DNA of 64,000 bases from Mycobacterium bourgelatii (GTDB lineage Bacteria > Actinomycetota > Actinomycetes > Mycobacteriales > Mycobacteriaceae): NCBI RefSeq assembly GCF_010723575.1, contig NZ_BLKZ01000002.1, positions 186,001 through 250,000 on the forward strand, given 5' to 3'. Position numbers and translations under genes: made by a program. Below the pieces are notes generated by a model. That model had not been told where the DNA came from. It ran no database searches and saw nothing but the letters and a program-made list of their open reading frames with translations. Numbering within the stretch: the stretch's first letter is position 1; the number at the start of each line of letters is the position of its first letter. This document shows, piece after piece, positions 15,476 through 24,760 of this stretch.

Positions 15476-17902
15476 ATGTCCGAGCGCCCCCCGGTCGCAC
15501 TCACCCTCGCCAAGTTGGCGGGGTGCTGTCTGCTCGCGGCCATCGTCGCCGCGGCGCTCATGTTCCCCTTCGCCGGCGGAATCGGCTTGATGTCCAACCG
15601 GGCGTCCGAAGTCGTCGCCAATGGCTCGGCCCAACTCCTCGAAGGACAGGTCCCGGCGGTATCGACGATGGTCGACGCCAAGGGCAACGTCATCGCCTGG
15701 CTTTACTCTCAGCGCCGCTTCGAGGTGCCCACCGACAAGATCGCCAACACGATGAAGCTGGCGATCGTCTCGATCGAGGACAAACGGTTCGCCGATCACA
15801 ACGGTGTGGACTGGAAAGGCACCCTGACCGGCCTGGCGGGGTACGCGTCCGGCGACCTGGACACCCGCGGCGGTTCGACTATCGAGCAGCAGTATGTGAA
15901 GAACTACCAGCTGCTGGTCACGGCCCAGACCGACGCCGAGAAGCGCGCCGCCGTCGAAACCACCCCGGCCCGCAAGCTGCGTGAGATCCGGATGGCGCTG
16001 ACCCTGGACAAGACCTTCACCAAGCCCGAGATCCTGACGCGCTACCTCAACCTGGTCTCGTTCGGGAACGGTTCGTTCGGCGTGCAGGACGCCGCGCAGA
16101 CCTACTTCGGCATCAATGCGAGCGACCTGAACTGGCAGCAGGCGGCGCTGCTGGCGGGCATGGTGCAGTCGACCAGCGCACTCAACCCCTACACCAACCC
16201 CGAAGGCGCGCTGGCCCGGCGCAACCTGGTGCTCGACACCATGATCGAGAACCTGCCGCAAGAAGCCGACGCGCTGCGCGCCGCCAAGGCCCAGCCGCTG
16301 GGCATCCTGCCGCAGCCCAACGAGCTTCCGCGAGGCTGCATCGCGGCCGGTGACCGCGCCTTCTTCTGTGACTACGTCCAGGAATACCTCTCGCGCGCGG
16401 GCATCAGTAAGGAGCAGGTGGCCCGGGGCGGCTACCTGATCCGCACCACGCTCGACCCGGACGTCCAGGTTCCGGTCAAGGCAGCCATCGACAAGTTCGC
16501 CAGCCCGACCCTCGCCGGCATTTCCAGCGTCATGAGCGTGATCCAGCCGGGCAAGGACTCACACAAGGTGCTGGCGATGGCCAGCAACCGCAAATACGGC
16601 CTCGACACCGAGGCCGGGGAAACCATGCGACCGCAGCCGTTCTCCCTGGTTGGTGACGGCGCCGGCTCCATCTTCAAGATCTTCACGACGGCTGCGGCCA
16701 TGGAGATGGGCATGGGCATCAACGCAAACCTTGATGTGCCGCCCCGATTCCAGGCCAAGGGCCTGGGTAGCGGCGGCGCCAGGGGATGCCCGAAGGACAC
16801 CTGGTGCGTGGTCAACGCGGGTAACTACCGCGGTTCGATGAATGTCACCGACGCACTGGCCACCTCGCCCAACACCGCGTTCGCCAAGCTGATCTCGCAG
16901 GTCGGGGTCTCCCGCGCGGTGGACATGGCCATCAAGCTGGGGCTCAGGTCCTACGCCAACCCGGGCACCGCCCGCGACTACAACCCCGACAGCAACGAAA
17001 GCCTGGCCGACTTCGTCAAGCGGCAGAACATCGGCTCGTTCACCCTGGGCCCCATCGAGGTCAATGCGCTGGAACTGTCCAACGTCGCCGCGACCTTGGC
17101 GTCCGGGGGCATGTGGTGCCCACCGAGCCCGATCGACAAGCTGATCGACCGCAACGGCAACGAAGTCTCCGTCACGACCGAAACCTGTGAACAGGTGGTC
17201 CCCGAGGGTCTGGCCAACACCCTGGCCAATGCCATGAGCAAGGACTCAACGGGCAGCGGCACGGCCGCCGGGTCGGCCGGTGCGGCGGGTTGGGACCTGC
17301 CGATGTCCGGCAAGACGGGTACCACCGAGGCGCACCGGTCGTCGGGTTTCGTCGGCTTCACCAACCGCTACGCGGCCGCGAACTACATCTACGACGACTC
17401 CCCGTCGCCAACTGATCTGTGCTCCGGGCCGCTGCGCCACTGCGGCTCGGGCGACCTGTACGGCGGCAACGAACCGGCGCGTACCTGGTTCACCGCGATG
17501 AAGCCGATAGCCACCATGTTCGGCGACATACACCTACCTCCGACCGATCCGCGCTACGTCGACGGTTCGCCGGGGTCACGGGTGCCCAGCGTGGTCGGTC
17601 TGGACGTCGATCAAGCGCGTCAGCGCCTGAAGGACGCCGGCTTCCAGGTTGCCGACCAGACCAACGCCGTCAACAGCTCGGCCAAGTACGGCGAGGTCGT
17701 CGGAACGTCGCCCAGCGGGCAGACGATCCCGGGTTCGATCATCACGATTCAGATCAGCAACGGCATCCCGCCACCACCACCTCCGCCGCCGGAGGGTGCG
17801 CCGGAGGTCATCGGGTCGCAGGTCGTCGAGATACCTGGCCTGCCCCCGATCACCATCCCGCTACTGGCGCCGCCACCACCCCCGGCGCCGCCTCCGCCGT
17901 AA
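15476..17902 (+). CDS. ponA2: Class A penicillin-binding protein PonA2 with PASTA domain
   Basis: This 808-residue bifunctional peptidoglycan synthase has an N-terminal membrane helix (about 12-38), a GT51 transglycosylase domain with SIEDKRFADHNGVDW and RGGSTIEQQYVKN, and a transpeptidase domain with the serine motif SIFK, SPN in ATSPNTAFAKL and KTGT in MSGKTGTTEAH. One PASTA domain follows (about 696-765), beginning VPSVVGLDVDQAR, then a proline-rich tail. All catalytic motifs are intact. M. tuberculosis PonA2 (Rv3682) supports survival in stationary phase and stress. It stands divergent to whiB4. Confidence 0.95.
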   Translation: MSERPPVALTLAKLAGCCLLAAIVAAALMFPFAGGIGLMSNRASEVVANGSAQLLEGQVPAVSTMVDAKGNVIAWLYSQRRFEVPTDKIANTMKLAIVSIEDKRFADHNGVDWKGTLTGLAGYASGDLDTRGGSTIEQQYVKNYQLLVTAQTDAEKRAAVETTPARKLREIRMALTLDKTFTKPEILTRYLNLVSFGNGSFGVQDAAQTYFGINASDLNWQQAALLAGMVQSTSALNPYTNPEGALARRNLVLDTMIENLPQEADALRAAKAQPLGILPQPNELPRGCIAAGDRAFFCDYVQEYLSRAGISKEQVARGGYLIRTTLDPDVQVPVKAAIDKFASPTLAGISSVMSVIQPGKDSHKVLAMASNRKYGLDTEAGETMRPQPFSLVGDGAGSIFKIFTTAAAMEMGMGINANLDVPPRFQAKGLGSGGARGCPKDTWCVVNAGNYRGSMNVTDALATSPNTAFAKLISQVGVSRAVDMAIKLGLRSYANPGTARDYNPDSNESLADFVKRQNIGSFTLGPIEVNALELSNVAATLASGGMWCPPSPIDKLIDRNGNEVSVTTETCEQVVPEGLANTLANAMSKDSTGSGTAAGSAGAAGWDLPMSGKTGTTEAHRSSGFVGFTNRYAAANYIYDDSPSPTDLCSGPLRHCGSGDLYGGNEPARTWFTAMKPIATMFGDIHLPPTDPRYVDGSPGSRVPSVVGLDVDQARQRLKDAGFQVADQTNAVNSSAKYGEVVGTSPSGQTIPGSIITIQISNGIPPPPPPPPEGAPEVIGSQVVEIPGLPPITIPLLAPPPPPAPPPP

Positions 17903-17990
17903 CCCGTATCCGGGCCCAAAAGGGCTGCGAAACGGGCTCAGTGAGGTAAGCGACACGACTTCAGCCGCCTACCGGCAGTAGGCTGCCTGC

Positions 17991-18950
17991 ATGGTTGCTG
18001 TCTTGCCTGCCCTGTTACGCACCGGCGCCATTGCGGTCGGCTCGGCCGTCGCCGGCATCGGCTACGCCTCGCTCGTCGAGCGCAATGCGTTCGTCCTGCG
18101 CGAGGTAACCATCCCGGTCTTGAGTCCGGGTTCGACTCCGCTGCGGGTGCTGCATATCAGCGATCTGCACATGCTGCCCAACCAGCGCCGCAAGCAGGCC
18201 TGGGTGCGCGAGTTGGCCAGCTGGGAGCCCGATCTGGTGGTCAACACCGGGGACAACCTGGCCCACCCCAAGGCGGTGCCGGCGGTGGTCCAGGCGCTGG
18301 GCGACCTGCTGCACAGGCCGGGCGTGTTCGTCTTCGGCAGCAACGACTACTTCGGCCCTCGGCTGAAGAATCCGGCGAATTACCTGACCAACCCGGATCA
18401 CCGCGTCCGCGGCGAACCGTTGCCGTGGCAGGACCTGCGGGCGGCGTTCACCGAGCGCGGCTGGTTGGACCTGACCCATACCCGCCGCGAGTTCGAGGTG
18501 GCCGGACTGCACATCGCCGCCGCGGGCGTCGACGACCCCCACATCGACCGGGACAGGTACGACACGATCGCCGGCCCGGCCAGCCCGGCCGCGAACCTTC
18601 GCCTCGGCCTGACCCATTCGCCGGAACCGCGGGTGCTGGACCGCTTCGCCGCCGACGGCTATCAGTTGGTGATGGCCGGCCACACCCACGGCGGGCAACT
18701 CTGCCTGCCGTTCTACGGCGCGATCGTGACCAACTGCGGCCTGGACCGCTCCCGGGCCAAGGGACCGTCTCAGTGGGGCGAAAACATGCGGCTGTATGTG
18801 TCGGCCGGACTGGGCACGTCGCCATTCGCTCCGGTGCGCTTCTGCTGCCGTCCCGAGGCAACCTTGCTGACCCTGATCGCCACTCCCATGGGCGGCCGGG
18901 ACTCCACCAGCGACCTGGGCCGCCAGCCGACCGCGTCGCTGGTGCGTTGA
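17991..18950 (+). CDS. Metallophosphoesterase (Rv3683-like)
   Basis: The 319-residue protein has an N-terminal hydrophobic segment and the calcineurin-like metal motifs DLHML (in HISDLHMLPN), GDN (in VNTGDNL), GSNDYF in place of the usual GNHD, and GHTHGGQL. The Asn-Asp replacement keeps the metal-bridging Asn. Similar membrane-linked enzymes include YkuE/UDP-lipid pyrophosphatases. The substrate is unknown here. Its stop overlaps the TTG start of the Cds1-like gene by four bases. Confidence 0.85.
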   Translation: MVAVLPALLRTGAIAVGSAVAGIGYASLVERNAFVLREVTIPVLSPGSTPLRVLHISDLHMLPNQRRKQAWVRELASWEPDLVVNTGDNLAHPKAVPAVVQALGDLLHRPGVFVFGSNDYFGPRLKNPANYLTNPDHRVRGEPLPWQDLRAAFTERGWLDLTHTRREFEVAGLHIAAAGVDDPHIDRDRYDTIAGPASPAANLRLGLTHSPEPRVLDRFAADGYQLVMAGHTHGGQLCLPFYGAIVTNCGLDRSRAKGPSQWGENMRLYVSAGLGTSPFAPVRFCCRPEATLLTLIATPMGGRDSTSDLGRQPTASLVR

Positions 18951-20053
18951 GCGACCGGACTCGTATCGCGGTTCGCAATCGGTCCCGGGACTGGACGGAC
19001 AACGCTATCCGGCTGATCGAAGCCGACGCCCGTCGCAGCGCGGACACCCACCTGCTGCGCTATCCCCTGCCGTCGGCCTGGGCCGCCGACGTGAACGTCG
19101 AGTTGTACCTCAAAGACGAGTCGACGCACATCACCGGCAGCCTCAAACACCGGCTGGCACGGTCGCTGTTCCTCTATGCGCTGTGCAACGGGTGGATCGA
19201 CGAGGGCACCACGGTGGTCGAGGCGTCGTCGGGTTCGACGGCGATATCCGAGGCGTACTTCGCATCTCTGCTGGGCCTGCCGTTCGTCGCGGTGGTACCC
19301 GCCTCGACCAGCGCCGCCAAGGTGGCATTGATCGAAGCGCAAGGCGGCCATTGCCATTTCGTCGAGAAGTCGAGTCAGGTCTATGCCGAGGCCAAGCGCG
19401 TGGCCGACGAGACCAACGGCTACTACCTCGACCAGTTCACCAATGCCGAACGCGCCACCGACTGGCGCGGCAACAACAACATCGCGGAATCCATCTATGC
19501 GCAGATGGGCGAAGAGCGACACCCCATCCCGGAATGGATCGTGGTGGGAGCCGGCACGGGCGGAACGAGTGCCACCATCGGCCGATACATCCGGTACCGG
19601 CGCCACGCCACGCGGCTGTGCGTGGTCGACCCGGAGAATTCCGCGTTCTACCCCGCATACGCCGAAAAGCGCTACGACCTCGTCACCGGCGCCTCATCGC
19701 GAATCGAAGGCATCGGCCGCCCGCGGGTTGAACCATCGTTTCTGCCCGAGGTGGTTGACCGCATGGTGGCGGTTCCCGACGCCGCCTCGATCGCTGCCGC
19801 CCGCCACGTCAGCACGGTCCTGGGACGACGGGTAGGGCCGTCAACAGGCACCAACGTCTGGGGAGCCTTTGGCCTGCTGGCCGAGATGGTCGAGCAGGGC
19901 CGCAGCGGATCGGTGGTCACCCTGCTGGCCGACAGTGGCGACCGGTACGCCGACACCTATTTCAACGACGAGTGGGTCGCCGCGCAGGGGCTGGATCCCA
20001 GCGGTCCCGCTGCGGCGCTCGTGGAATTCGAGCGCGACTGCCGCTGGACATAA
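18947..20053 (+). CDS. cds1: PLP-dependent cysteine desulfhydrase/cysteine-synthase-like enzyme
   Basis: This 368-residue fold-type-II PLP enzyme has the Schiff-base lysine in HITGSLKHR, the substrate loop EASSGSTAISEA and the phosphate cup GAGTGGTSATIG. In M. tuberculosis the gene at this position (Rv3684) encodes Cds1, which releases hydrogen sulfide, ammonia and pyruvate from cysteine and supports respiration and redox balance. TTG 18947 is the likely start because it overlaps the previous stop as TTGA and fits the family's length. tRNA-Pro follows about 60 bp later. Confidence 0.85.
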   Translation: MSDRTRIAVRNRSRDWTDNAIRLIEADARRSADTHLLRYPLPSAWAADVNVELYLKDESTHITGSLKHRLARSLFLYALCNGWIDEGTTVVEASSGSTAISEAYFASLLGLPFVAVVPASTSAAKVALIEAQGGHCHFVEKSSQVYAEAKRVADETNGYYLDQFTNAERATDWRGNNNIAESIYAQMGEERHPIPEWIVVGAGTGGTSATIGRYIRYRRHATRLCVVDPENSAFYPAYAEKRYDLVTGASSRIEGIGRPRVEPSFLPEVVDRMVAVPDAASIAAARHVSTVLGRRVGPSTGTNVWGAFGLLAEMVEQGRSGSVVTLLADSGDRYADTYFNDEWVAAQGLDPSGPAAALVEFERDCRWT

Positions 20054-20114
20054 CCGGTCCTACCTGCGGTTTGGGACAGTGGTGCACCCGTGCGATAGGC
20101 TGTCGTGGCTTAAT

Positions 20115-20191
<77 letters not shown>

Positions 20192-20281
20192 GACAATTAG
20201 GGTCCGGCCAGCAGCGATACGGTCGGCGCTGCGCGGCCGGTTGGGGACGCCCCGAAGGGGCCGGTCACCGAAACCAGTCGC

Positions 20282-20911
20282 TCAGCGGTATTCGTCGATC
20301 AGTTTGGCCACTGCCTGCTGAGCATCGTTGACGGTGAGCGGAGGCGTGGCGAACATTTCCGCGAGCATCATTGCCACTGGCGTTGTCCAGAGCAGCATGC
20401 CCAACGCGACGGCATGCTCACGGCTGGTCCCGGTGTTCAACCGAGCGATCAATGCCGCCAGGGCCGCGCCAAGCCGCTCCATGTGCTCTCCGCCAAGCGC
20501 GCCGCGCAATTCCTTGGTGGCGATGAGAATCTCTAACCCCGCCATCGCCTTCGGATTGGCGAATGCTTCCCACGTCGCGCGCACCAATTCCTCGGTACCG
20601 ATCGGCCGATCAGGATCGGCCAACACCTCGAGCGATTCGACGAGACGGTCAACCGCATCTTCTATCACCGCGGTCAGCAGACCATCCCGATCCCCGAAGT
20701 GATGCTGAATGACACCCCAACTCACGCCCGCGCGCTCGATGATGTGTCGCGCACTGGCCGCGGAGTAGCCTTCCTCACGGATGCAGCGAACGGTCTCGTC
20801 TATCAGCAGTTCTCGGGTCCGGTCCCCCCGCTGCTGTCGGCCCGCGGCCGGCCGACGCGGACTGGTGCGTCTGCCGGCAGTCACCGCGGTAATCCGCTCT
20901 GCGCACCGCAT
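20282..20911 (-). CDS. TetR/AcrR-family transcriptional regulator
   Basis: This 209-residue protein has a basic N-terminal extension, then a TetR DNA-binding domain (about 30-80) with ARHIIERAGVSWGVIQHHFGDRDGLLTAVI. The recognition helix carries the V-x-x-G-x-I-Q-H-H-F pattern. The C-terminal half is helical and ligand-binding. It diverges from a membrane protein gene at 21074, with a palindrome at 21015-21030, so it probably represses itself and that gene. The ligand cannot be deduced. Confidence 0.85.
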   Translation of the reverse strand: MRCAERITAVTAGRRTSPRRPAAGRQQRGDRTRELLIDETVRCIREEGYSAASARHIIERAGVSWGVIQHHFGDRDGLLTAVIEDAVDRLVESLEVLADPDRPIGTEELVRATWEAFANPKAMAGLEILIATKELRGALGGEHMERLGAALAALIARLNTGTSREHAVALGMLLWTTPVAMMLAEMFATPPLTVNDAQQAVAKLIDEYR

Positions 20912-21014
20912 TTATTCATCAAAACGAGCTTAAGACACCGCTCGCGAGTTTCCTGTCTGTCAGCGTCGTTGCCGCTCACCTGCGAGAAACCGCATTGCCA
21001 GCCTTGCTGAAAAA

Positions 21015-21030
21015 CATGGCACCTGCCATG
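21015..21030. promoter_or_regulatory. Candidate TetR operator palindrome
   Basis: CATGGCA and TGCCATG form a perfect 7-bp inverted repeat around a 2-bp spacer. The site lies between the divergent tetR start (20911) and the membrane protein start (21074). Size and position fit a TetR-dimer operator; binding is inferred. Confidence 0.5.
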
Positions 21031-21073
21031 CTTTGGGGCGTGCAGTCACTCACCCCTATTACAGGCCGTACCC

Positions 21074-21832
21074 ATGACTGAGACGATCAACGCCGACAAA
21101 CAGGCGGCATCGGCCAAGCCCGGCCTCTCGTCACTGCAAAAATCCCTGTTCGGGGTCCTGGCGTTCTTCTTCCTCATCCAGGTTGTGTTCTGGTACCTCG
21201 AGTTTCATGCCGGGGTATCCCACACGGTCGCGACCACCACGCTCGTTGTTCTCGTCGTGGGCTGTTTCTTGACCGCACTCGCGCTGCCGTGGTTACCGCT
21301 TCCCGGTCAACGTGACCGCACCAAAGCCGAGCGACTCAGCGCGATGGTGATCGTCTGGGTCTTCATCGCCCTGATCCCGCGGTTCATCTGGGAATTACCG
21401 TGGCTTTTGTTCTTCGACGAGATCAAGGCCGGCGTCCAGCGTGGCGCGCTCTGGACCTACATGTGGGCGCCCATCCTGCTCGGCGGCGACGCCCGCTACC
21501 TCAACGGCGACCCGCTCGTCGTCGTCCTTGAATGGATCGCCCTCTTCGTCGGGTTGTTCGAGGCGTACGCGATGGTCCAGTTCTTTCGCAATGGCAAGCG
21601 GTTCACGAGCACGCAACTCTCCTTCATCATGGGCGGCATGATCGTGGAGGTGACGCTGCCAGCGGTCTACTTCGGGGTAGAGATCGCCAACAACCTGCAG
21701 AGCATGACCAGCCCCGTGGAAATGTGGATCAAGTTCGTCGTGCTGAATCTGCTGTGGTGCACCATGCCCTTTGTCACGTACTTCTGGGGCGTCGGCAGGC
21801 TGGCGCGCCAGGACCTCGCGGTGAAGTTCTGA
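21074..21832 (+). CDS. Multi-pass membrane protein, possibly EXPERA/EBP-like
   Basis: This 252-residue protein has about six hydrophobic segments. The later ones contain acidic and aromatic residues inside the membrane, such as IPRFIWELPWLLFFDE and FEAYAMVQFF. The layout is reminiscent of emopamil-binding-protein/EXPERA sterol-handling proteins, but I am not certain. It is divergent from the TetR gene and upstream of a molybdopterin oxidoreductase in the same direction, with a 360-bp gap containing an opposing small frame. Its function is unknown. Confidence 0.7.
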   Translation: MTETINADKQAASAKPGLSSLQKSLFGVLAFFFLIQVVFWYLEFHAGVSHTVATTTLVVLVVGCFLTALALPWLPLPGQRDRTKAERLSAMVIVWVFIALIPRFIWELPWLLFFDEIKAGVQRGALWTYMWAPILLGGDARYLNGDPLVVVLEWIALFVGLFEAYAMVQFFRNGKRFTSTQLSFIMGGMIVEVTLPAVYFGVEIANNLQSMTSPVEMWIKFVVLNLLWCTMPFVTYFWGVGRLARQDLAVKF

Positions 21833-21862
21833 GGTCGGGAGACCGATCCGGCCACCCCGGCA

Positions 21863-22075
21863 CTAATCCGATCCGCCCTCTTCCCCCCTGGCGGCTTCGG
21901 CTTTCGAGCGACCTTCTCCCGCCGTGCGCCGGTGTTCGACGGCCGCGTCGTTGTGTTGCTCGCCGCCACGACCGGGCTTCGCCTTCTCGGCCCATTCATG
22001 ACCTTCAGCGATCTGCTCGTTCAGTTCAGCCGCGCGATCACCCGCGCCCGCGCGATCGCGCGCTGATTCCGGCAT
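21863..22075 (-). CDS. Small, highly charged 70-residue protein
   Basis: A 70-codon frame from ATG 22075 encodes a hydrophilic protein rich in Glu, Ala, Arg and Gly, containing EGHEWAEKAKPGRGGEQHNDAAVEHRR. It has no membrane segment and is probably largely disordered. The size, charge and intergenic setting fit small mycobacterial stress-type proteins, but I recognise no named family. It lies opposite to its neighbours. It could still be a chance frame in GC-rich DNA. Confidence 0.45.
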   Translation of the reverse strand: MPESARDRAGAGDRAAELNEQIAEGHEWAEKAKPGRGGEQHNDAAVEHRRTAGEGRSKAEAARGEEGGSD

Positions 22076-22195
22076 GTCACAACGATAGCGGGCGCAGACC
22101 ACCCTTGCGGCGTGGCGATTTTTGGCGATGGCAGAGCAACCATCGCGACTGTCGGTGTGTACCTCAACCGTCGGCCTTACCGTAACGTGATAGCG

Positions 22196-24394
22196 ATGGC
22201 ACCCGAGCAAAAGACGACGTTCTGCCGGATCTGCGAACCGCTGTGCGGCATGATCGCGACCGTCGAGGACGGAAAACTCGTCAGCCTTCGCCCAGACAAG
22301 GAGCATCCGCTCTCGGCCGGCTTCGCCTGCCAAAAGGGCATCGCCTTCACCGAAGTCCAAAACGACCCGGATCGCGTCACCACGCCGCTGCGCCGCACGC
22401 CGACCGGGTTCGAACCGGTGACCTGGGACGAGGCACTGTCCGATATCGCCGCTCGGCTCACCCGGATCCTGAAGGCCCATGGCTCGGGTGCGGTGGGCTG
22501 GTACATGGGCAACCCGGCGGCATTCAGCTACGCCCACACGTTCGCGGCACTGACATTCATCAAGGGCGTGGGACGCCACAGCCACTACTTCACCGCCTCG
22601 TCTCAGGACACCAACAGCAGGCTGATCGCGAGCCAAATGCTCTACGGGGTACCGACCTCGACGCCGATTCCCGACCTGATGCGGACCGACCTCTTCGTGG
22701 TCATGGGCGCCAATCCTGTTGTCTCGCACGGCAGTTTCCTGACGGCGCCGCGCATCAAAGACCGCATGCACGACATCGTCAAACGCGGTGGGCGCGTCGT
22801 CGTCATCGATCCGCGTCGCACCGAGACCGCCACGGCTTTCGAATGGCTGGGCATCGTCCCCGACACCGACTCCTACCTACTGCTGTCCCTACTGCAGGTG
22901 ATGTTCGCCGACGATCTTGTCGACCTGCCCCGAGCGCGCCAACAGGCCGACGGGATCGAGTGGTTGCAGGCACTCTGCAAGCGCTTCACACCGGAGATGA
23001 CGGCGCCGCACACCGGCATCGAGCCGGAGACCGTCCGCTCGCTCGCTCACGACCTGGTGCGCACCGAGCGGGCTGCCGTCTACGGACGGCTGGGCACCTG
23101 CGTCGGCCGCAGCGGCACCCTCACGGCGTACCTGATCGATTGCGTCAACCTGGCCGCGGGGAACCTGGACACCCCCGGAGGCTCGGTGTTCGGGTCGATG
23201 GAGACGGTGGGCTCGCGATGGGTGAACACCTTCATGGGCGCGGGGTTGCGGCGCGACACCAGGCGAAACCGTTCGCGCGTCGGAGGCACAGCCAATGCCA
23301 TCATGTCCGAACCCGCCGCCTTCATGGCCAAGGAGATCACCACACCGGGCGACCGGCAGATCAAAGCCATGTTCGTGTCGGCGGGCAATCCCGTCCTGTC
23401 GGTGCCCAACGGCGACGAACTCGAGGCGGCCTTCGAACAACTGGAACTTTCGGTGGCTCTCGACTTCTACGTCACCGAAACCACATCCCGCTGCGACTAC
23501 ATCCTGCCGACCACGACGATGTATGAGCGTGAGGACTTCCCGTTCACATTCCAGCAGTTCCAGGCCACCCCATTCCGGCAGGCCACCGAGGCCGTCGTCG
23601 CACCCCGTGGAGAAGCACGATCCGAATGGGACATCGTCGACGACCTGACCAAGAGATTGGCGCGCCAAGTGCCGACATTCGGCGCGCTGGCTATGGCGCG
23701 CAAAGCGTTGAGCCTCGTCGGGGTGGCACTATCTCCGCGCCTCATGATTGACGCCCTCATCCGGATGTCCCAGGGCGGAGACCTGTTCGGCGTCCGCCGC
23801 AACGGCTTGACGCTGCGGCGACTCACCGAACGTCACCCACACGGCGTGGTGGTTGCGCCGCACATCCGAACGGGCGTGTTGCGTACCGCTGTTGCTTATC
23901 TGTCCCGACGGGTCAGGCTGATTCATCCCGAGATCGCCGGCGAGGTCGACAGGTTGCTGGCCCGCAAGGATCCCGAAGGCTATCCCTTGCGAATGATCGG
24001 CATGCGGGAAACCCGTTCGGAAAATTCATGGATGCACAACGCGCCGTTGCTCATGCGCGGGGAGCGGGCACATCGCGCGCTGATACATGTCGACGATGCG
24101 GCGGCCCTGTCGCTGACAGACGGCAGCCTGGTGCAACTCTCGTCACCGTACGGTCAGATCCAGATCGCCGTCTCAACGACGAAAGACCTGTTGCCCGGGG
24201 TGATAGCAGTACCGCACGGATGGGGCCACAAGGGCACCGGAACATGGAGCCTGGCCAACCGGGCCGGCGGCTCGAACGTCAATCAGTTGACGTCGAGCGC
24301 GCCGGAGGATGTGGAACTGTCCGGAATGGCGTGGCTCACCGGGGTTCCGGTCCGAGTGGACCCCATCCGCGAGCCGGTAGTTCCGGTCAGCTAG
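22196..24394 (+). CDS. Molybdopterin-dependent oxidoreductase, formate-dehydrogenase-like
   Basis: This protein of about 732 residues starts with a 4Fe-4S motif, FCRICEPLCGM, and a later Cys in GFACQKG. The bis-MGD cofactor domains follow: an early GWYMGNPAAFSYAHTFA segment, MGANPVVSHG, RVVVIDPRRTETA and the C-terminal VPHGWGHKGTG region. No selenocysteine TGA is evident. It belongs to the DMSO-reductase/FdhF superfamily of cytoplasmic oxidoreductases acting on an unidentified substrate. ATG 22196 is chosen because the cluster motif begins ten residues later; the frame stays open back to 22112. Its end overlaps the opposing small gene by four bases. Confidence 0.85.
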   Translation: MAPEQKTTFCRICEPLCGMIATVEDGKLVSLRPDKEHPLSAGFACQKGIAFTEVQNDPDRVTTPLRRTPTGFEPVTWDEALSDIAARLTRILKAHGSGAVGWYMGNPAAFSYAHTFAALTFIKGVGRHSHYFTASSQDTNSRLIASQMLYGVPTSTPIPDLMRTDLFVVMGANPVVSHGSFLTAPRIKDRMHDIVKRGGRVVVIDPRRTETATAFEWLGIVPDTDSYLLLSLLQVMFADDLVDLPRARQQADGIEWLQALCKRFTPEMTAPHTGIEPETVRSLAHDLVRTERAAVYGRLGTCVGRSGTLTAYLIDCVNLAAGNLDTPGGSVFGSMETVGSRWVNTFMGAGLRRDTRRNRSRVGGTANAIMSEPAAFMAKEITTPGDRQIKAMFVSAGNPVLSVPNGDELEAAFEQLELSVALDFYVTETTSRCDYILPTTTMYEREDFPFTFQQFQATPFRQATEAVVAPRGEARSEWDIVDDLTKRLARQVPTFGALAMARKALSLVGVALSPRLMIDALIRMSQGGDLFGVRRNGLTLRRLTERHPHGVVVAPHIRTGVLRTAVAYLSRRVRLIHPEIAGEVDRLLARKDPEGYPLRMIGMRETRSENSWMHNAPLLMRGERAHRALIHVDDAAALSLTDGSLVQLSSPYGQIQIAVSTTKDLLPGVIAVPHGWGHKGTGTWSLANRAGGSNVNQLTSSAPEDVELSGMAWLTGVPVRVDPIREPVVPVS

Positions 24395-24546
24395 AACCAG
24401 ACTTTTCGGCCACCGACGGGGCGACCAACCGCGCCGAGAATCCACAAGACCACGCCGATGACGACCAGGATGCCGCCTATCGTCTGGAGGATGGCGAGCT
24501 TGGCGACCAAGCCGACAATAAACAGGATGATTCCCAAGATGATCAT
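24391..24546 (-). CDS. 51-residue double-helix membrane protein (DUF6131-like)
   Basis: ATG 24546, preceded by AAGGGAG, opens a 51-codon frame that is almost wholly hydrophobic: IILGIILFIVGLVAK, IGGILVVIGVVLWILG and a basic end GGRKVWF. Two membrane-spanning helices are expected. This is the pattern of DUF6131 proteins, common in mycobacteria and often stress-induced, with unknown role. A GGGTAC hexamer with a poor -35 element lies about 50 bp upstream. Confidence 0.72.
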   Translation of the reverse strand: MIILGIILFIVGLVAKLAILQTIGGILVVIGVVLWILGAVGRPVGGRKVWF

Positions 24547-24760
24547 GACGACTCCCTTTTGCTGAACGGTGTCCAATTGACTGGCTCAGCAGGGGTACCC
24601 GGCTACGCCAACGCCCAATCGCAACCCGGCTCTTTAAATACGTGCCATAGGCCAGTCCGGCGAAGTCGACGGTCCAACGGCGGAAATCGCCTGGTTGGAA
24701 ATCTGGATAGCAATTGCCAAATTCCGACCGTCATCGCGCGTCTTGATCTGCACCGCGCTG

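Noticed and set aside
22243..23526. Plus-strand frame of about 427 codons inside the molybdopterin oxidoreductase
   Set aside because: Out-of-frame reading of a gene with 4Fe-4S and cofactor motifs; Arg/Gly/His-rich nonsense.
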